This document shows positions 60,921 through 64,000 of a stretch of DNA of 64,000 nucleotides, piece by piece; the first letter of the stretch is position 1; each line of letters begins with the position of its first letter. The stretch lies in assembly GCF_948329825.1 (NCBI RefSeq), contig NZ_CAOJCM010000007.1, positions 62,001 to 126,000 of the forward strand, written 5' to 3'. Both the position numbers and the translations under genes were made by a program. Source of the DNA: Paenibacillus sp. JJ-100 (lineage in GTDB: Bacteria > Bacillota > Bacilli > Paenibacillales > Paenibacillaceae). Under the pieces are notes generated by a model. The model was not told the origin of the DNA, did not search any database, and saw nothing but the letters and a program-made list of their open reading frames with translations.

Positions 60921-60987
60921 TTATAAACTTGCAGAATAACGTTCATAATAAGACTGGAAAATCCCCCCGGAATCCAGTCAATTTAAG

Positions 60988-61042
60988 CCCTTTGCGGATT
61001 CGTTGACATTAGTTCAACGGGACTGTGAAGGGTTTTGTTTTT
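60988..61042 (+). terminator. Probable terminator after the small membrane protein gene
   Basis: CCCTT (60988-60992) pairs with AAGGG (61028-61032), enclosing a second helix CGTTGA/TCAACG, followed by TTTTGTTTTTGG. The structure is branched, so I hold it as probable. Confidence 0.5.
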
Positions 61043-61093
61043 GGAGTTGGAGGGTAAGGGTTACAGAGCAAAAATATCAACCGAACAAGTGAT

Positions 61094-61147
61094 TTGTGAG
61101 AAAAAATTCACAGTTTTAGGGTGTAAAATCGACAAATTTGTTAACAA
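61094..61147. promoter_or_regulatory. Redox-regulator-like palindromes before qoxA
   Basis: TTGTGA (61094-61099) and its complement TTCACAG with eight bases between TGTGA and TCACA; then TTGTTAACAA (61138-61147), a perfect 10-base palindrome. The first is close to Rex (TTGTGA-N6-TCACAA) and ResD-like sites but with a spacing two bases too long for Rex. Regulation of quinol oxidase by oxygen or redox state would be sensible; the assignment is open. Confidence 0.4.
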
Positions 61148-61243
61148 GAATAAAAAAGTTACTCGTTTCTGATATCTTTAATAGGTACAGAGTAGTATAC
61201 TGATTTTTTAGTATTAGCGAATATTTAAGGAGAGGGGATCAAA

Positions 61244-62209
61244 ATGAACAAGAAACCTAGGTCGCTAACTCGGATTATTATTCCGGTTGTCCTGACATTG
61301 GTTACAATTGCACTAATTGTTTGGCCGTTGGTGGCAGGCGGGCAGTACGTTGTTCTGGATCCGAAGGGGCCTATCGGTGCTTCGCAAAGAGACCTGATTG
61401 TTATTGTAACTGTTCTCTGCGGAATCGTTATTGTTCCTGTGTTGATTATGTCTGCTGTAATCGTTTGGCGTTACCGCGACAAGCCAGACAACAAAAATGA
61501 GTATCAACCCAACTGGGCTCATAATACGAAGGCAGAAGTAATCTGGTGGACCATTCCGATTATTATTGTTGGACTGATTGCTATTATTACAGTTCGCTAT
61601 ACGTATGATCTGGAGCCTTCCAAACCGATAGCGCATGAGAAAGATCCAGTTACGATTCAAGTATCTTCACTGGACTGGAAATGGTTGTTCCTCTATCCTG
61701 AACAAGGCATAGCAACGGTTAATACGCTGAATATTCCGGCAAACCGTCCTGTGAAATTTGAACTGACTGCGGATTCACCAATGAACTCGTTCTGGATTCC
61801 GCAATTGGGTGGACAAATTTACACAATGTCAGGTATGGCGATGACCTTGTATTTGGAAGCAGATCATGAAGGTAAGTACTGGGGTTCAGGAGCGAACTTC
61901 ACGGGCGAACACTTCGGGGCGATGCGTTTTGATGTGAACGCCACTTCCGATGAAGAGTTTGAACAATGGGTGCAAGAAGTAAAGCAACAATCTCAGGAAA
62001 TGACTCAAGAGACGTATGAAGCTCTTGCGAAGCCGGGAACAAGTAATGTCGCTTATTATTCTTCGTTCCCTGAAGGTCTTTTCCAAAAGATCGTAACAAA
62101 ATATGTTGTTAAAGGCAAAAGTACCAGCGAGCAAGAGAGTTCGAGTTCAAACGAAGCTGCTGGAGAACAATCCTTATCTGTACCTAAATTAAATACAAGT
62201 ACGAACTAA
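61244..62209 (+). CDS. qoxA: aa3-type quinol oxidase subunit II (QoxA)
   Basis: 321 residues. After an N-terminal hydrophobic segment comes VVLDPKGPIGASQRDLI, two more helices, and an extracellular cupredoxin domain with SSLDWKWLFLYPEQ and WIPQLGGQIYTMSGM. The CuA cysteines are absent, so the enzyme takes electrons from menaquinol instead of cytochrome c. The lipobox cysteine of QoxA, normally just before the VLDPKG segment, is also missing (VAGGQYVVLDPKG), so the protein is probably not lipid-anchored. AAGGAGAGGGG precedes the start. Confidence 0.92.
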   Translation: MNKKPRSLTRIIIPVVLTLVTIALIVWPLVAGGQYVVLDPKGPIGASQRDLIVIVTVLCGIVIVPVLIMSAVIVWRYRDKPDNKNEYQPNWAHNTKAEVIWWTIPIIIVGLIAIITVRYTYDLEPSKPIAHEKDPVTIQVSSLDWKWLFLYPEQGIATVNTLNIPANRPVKFELTADSPMNSFWIPQLGGQIYTMSGMAMTLYLEADHEGKYWGSGANFTGEHFGAMRFDVNATSDEEFEQWVQEVKQQSQEMTQETYEALAKPGTSNVAYYSSFPEGLFQKIVTKYVVKGKSTSEQESSSSNEAAGEQSLSVPKLNTSTN

Positions 62210-62230
62210 AGATTGGAAAGGAGGCTCCCA

Positions 62231-64000
62231 ATGTTAGAGACGTTAAAGGAGTTCGCATCGGAATTTTTCGTCACCGGCGATCCATTGATTTATGGTGCGA
62301 TGGTAGCGATCGGAATCACGACGATTGCGATTGTAGCGGTGCTGACTTATTTCAAAAAATGGGGCTGGCTCTGGCGTAACTGGTTAACTACTGTTGACCA
62401 CAAAAAGATCGGTATTATGTATATTATAGCTTCCATTATCATGTTGTTCCGTGGTGGTGTGGACGCTCTAATGATGCGTCTGCAGCTGGCCATGCCTAAT
62501 ATGGATTTTTTAAATCCAGAACACTACAACCAAGTCTTCACAACACATGGTACGATCATGATCCTGTTCATGGCGATGCCATTTATGTTCGGTTTGTTTA
62601 ACGTCATTGTGCCGTTACAGATCGGAGCAAGGGACGTTGCATTCCCGTTCCTGAACGCACTGAGCTTCTGGTTATTTTTCCTGGGCGCAATGCTGTTCAA
62701 CCTGTCCTTCGTTATCGGTGGTTCACCGGATGCGGGATGGCTGAGTTATCCGCCTCTATCGGAGCTGTCACACAGTCCAGGGGTAGGACAGAACTTCTAT
62801 ATATGGGGTATCCAGATATCGGGTATCGGTTCCCTGGCAACCGGTATCAACTTCTTGGTTACCATCATTAAAATGCGTGCGCCAGGCATGAAATGGATGA
62901 AAATGCCGATGTTCACTTGGTCGGTATTCTCCACTTGTATCATTATCTTGTTTGCATTCCCGATCTTGACAGTGACACTTGCACTGCTCTTCCTCGACAG
63001 GTTTGCCGGGGCGCATTTCTTCACACTTGATCTGGGTGGTAACCCAATGATGTATGTCAACTTGATCTGGATGTGGGGTCACCCTGAGGTATACATTGTT
63101 ATCTTGCCGGCATTCGGGGTATTCTCCGAGATCGTAAGTACGTTCTCACGGAAAAAACTGTTTGGTTACAAATCAATGGTCTTCGCGATGTTGATTATCA
63201 GCTTCCTGTCCTTCTTCACATGGGCGCATCACTTCTTCACGATGGGTTCAGGAGCAGATGTTAATGCTTTCTTCGCGGTAACAACCATGTTGATTGCCAT
63301 TCCGACAGGGGTTAAAGTCTTTAACTGGCTCTTTACGATGTATCGGGGCCGAATACGCATGGCTACACCGATGTTGTGGACGATTGCCTTTATTCCATGC
63401 TTTATTGTCGGTGGGATGACGGGGGTTATGTTATCTGTAGCTCCAGCTGACTTCCAATTCCACAACAGTTACTTCCTGATTGCCCACTTCCACCAAGTAT
63501 TGATCGGGGGCGTAGCCTTCGGATACTTCGCAGGTCTATACTACTGGTGGCCTAAAATGTTCGGTTTCCAATTGGAAGAAAGACTGGGCAAATGGGCATT
63601 CTGGTTCTGGAATATTGGTTTCTATGTCTGCTTCATGCCGCAGTACGCTGTCGGTCTGATGGGTATGACACGTCGTCTGAGCACTTATGGCTGGGATACT
63701 GGTTGGTGGGAACTCAACTTCGTATCCACAATCGGAGCATTCCTTATGGGTGCCGGATTCCTGTTCCAAGTTGCACAAATTGCAGACGGTATTCGCAAAC
63801 ACAAAGCACTCAAAGCTTCTGGCGATCCATGGGATGGTCGTACGCTTGAGTGGTCGATTCCTTCACCTGCTCCAGAATACAACTTCGCTGTTACACCTCG
63901 CGGAGATGATCTTGATGAGTGGTGGGAAGAGAAAGAACGTCGTGCGAAAGGCATCTATCCGCCTGAGCCTGTAATTGAGCCAATTCATATGCCGAAGAAT
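62231..64000 (+). CDS. qoxB: aa3-type quinol oxidase subunit I (QoxB), 3' end outside the window
   Basis: Open from ATG 62231 (AAAGGAGG seven bases before) to the window edge, 590 residues so far. It contains LTTVDHKKIGIMY, the haem a ligand region TTHGTIMILF, the CuB/Tyr cross-link motif WMWGHPEVYIVILP, two adjacent His in TWAHHFFTMG, and the haem ligands in FLIAHFHQVLIGG. It pumps protons and reduces oxygen with haem-copper chemistry. qoxC and qoxD presumably follow outside the window. 21 bases after qoxA, one operon. Confidence 0.95.
   Translation, partial: MLETLKEFASEFFVTGDPLIYGAMVAIGITTIAIVAVLTYFKKWGWLWRNWLTTVDHKKIGIMYIIASIIMLFRGGVDALMMRLQLAMPNMDFLNPEHYNQVFTTHGTIMILFMAMPFMFGLFNVIVPLQIGARDVAFPFLNALSFWLFFLGAMLFNLSFVIGGSPDAGWLSYPPLSELSHSPGVGQNFYIWGIQISGIGSLATGINFLVTIIKMRAPGMKWMKMPMFTWSVFSTCIIILFAFPILTVTLALLFLDRFAGAHFFTLDLGGNPMMYVNLIWMWGHPEVYIVILPAFGVFSEIVSTFSRKKLFGYKSMVFAMLIISFLSFFTWAHHFFTMGSGADVNAFFAVTTMLIAIPTGVKVFNWLFTMYRGRIRMATPMLWTIAFIPCFIVGGMTGVMLSVAPADFQFHNSYFLIAHFHQVLIGGVAFGYFAGLYYWWPKMFGFQLEERLGKWAFWFWNIGFYVCFMPQYAVGLMGMTRRLSTYGWDTGWWELNFVSTIGAFLMGAGFLFQVAQIADGIRKHKALKASGDPWDGRTLEWSIPSPAPEYNFAVTPRGDDLDEWWEEKERRAKGIYPPEPVIEPIHMPKN

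Noticed and set aside
61094..61112. Canonical Rex site before qoxA
   Set aside because: Rex sites have TTGTGA and TCACAA six bases apart; here it is eight and the last base differs. It is therefore listed only as a redox-type palindrome of unknown owner.
1..64000. CRISPR arrays, tRNA or rRNA genes, insertion sequences or prophage genes
   Set aside because: I found no regularly spaced identical repeats, no cloverleaf with CCA-type arms, no transposase or integrase pattern, and no phage structural gene.

Overview
The window looks like a chromosomal stretch of a Paenibacillus-type Firmicute. The evidence is Bacillota-style ribosome binding sites (AGGAGG variants with GTG and TTG starts), many CUT1 sugar-transport operons without their own ATPase, YesM/YesN-type two-component pairs, CcpA-type cre sites, an aa3-type quinol oxidase, and a GH1 beta-glucosidase whose length (448 aa) and catalytic Glu positions (166 and 352) match the Paenibacillus polymyxa BglA type. 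I see no rRNA, tRNA, CRISPR array, insertion sequence or prophage.

Layout. 1-2.8 kb: the tail of a YesN-like response regulator and a sugar-binding lipoprotein. 3-9.5 kb: an accessory block of two poorly known large proteins (one SUMF1-like), an unknown protein, a WXG/LXG-type effector with a C-terminal hydrophobic domain, an abutting six-helix membrane protein (candidate immunity), a DUF4176 protein and a convergent WXG100 protein. This resembles a type VII secretion effector module without its secretion machinery. 9.7-11.2 kb: a small membrane protein, BdbC and a YtkA-like lipoprotein. 11.3-17.2 kb: a LacI regulator and a fructoside/sucrose operon (binding protein, two permeases, GH32) behind a consensus promoter with an operator and a cre site. 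17.2-19.2 kb: a lipase-like hydrolase and a MerR regulator behind a textbook MerR promoter. 19.4-25 kb: a serine hydrolase, a zinc deacylase-like protein, a three-gene ABC-2 exporter and DegV.

25-34 kb is rich in envelope functions: a two-component system with a bacitracin-type ABC exporter, a pyridoxal kinase, and a second two-component system followed by PssA and a DedA protein. 33.8-35.2 kb carries a CPA2 cation/proton antiporter whose leader contains a promoter, a strong intrinsic terminator and a possible antiterminator, so it is a riboswitch or attenuator candidate. 35.3-43.8 kb holds housekeeping genes (DUF420, phosphoglycerate mutase, aldo/keto reductase, thioredoxin-like, UppP, TetR, a polar amino-acid ABC transporter, OsmC).

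44-60.3 kb is one large carbohydrate locus: a YesM/YesN pair, a GH2 glycosidase, two LplB/LplC-type permeases, three tandem paralogous binding lipoproteins and BglA. AAAACGTTTT and TAAGCGCTTA palindromes lie in front of its transcription units, and non-terminator stem-loops flank the binding-protein genes. The sensor pair probably reads an oligosaccharide, the permeases import it with a shared ATPase encoded elsewhere, and the GH2 and GH1 enzymes hydrolyse it inside the cell. The window ends inside qoxB, after qoxA. Coordinates of small sites were read by eye; functions come from motif recognition and were not checked by database search.
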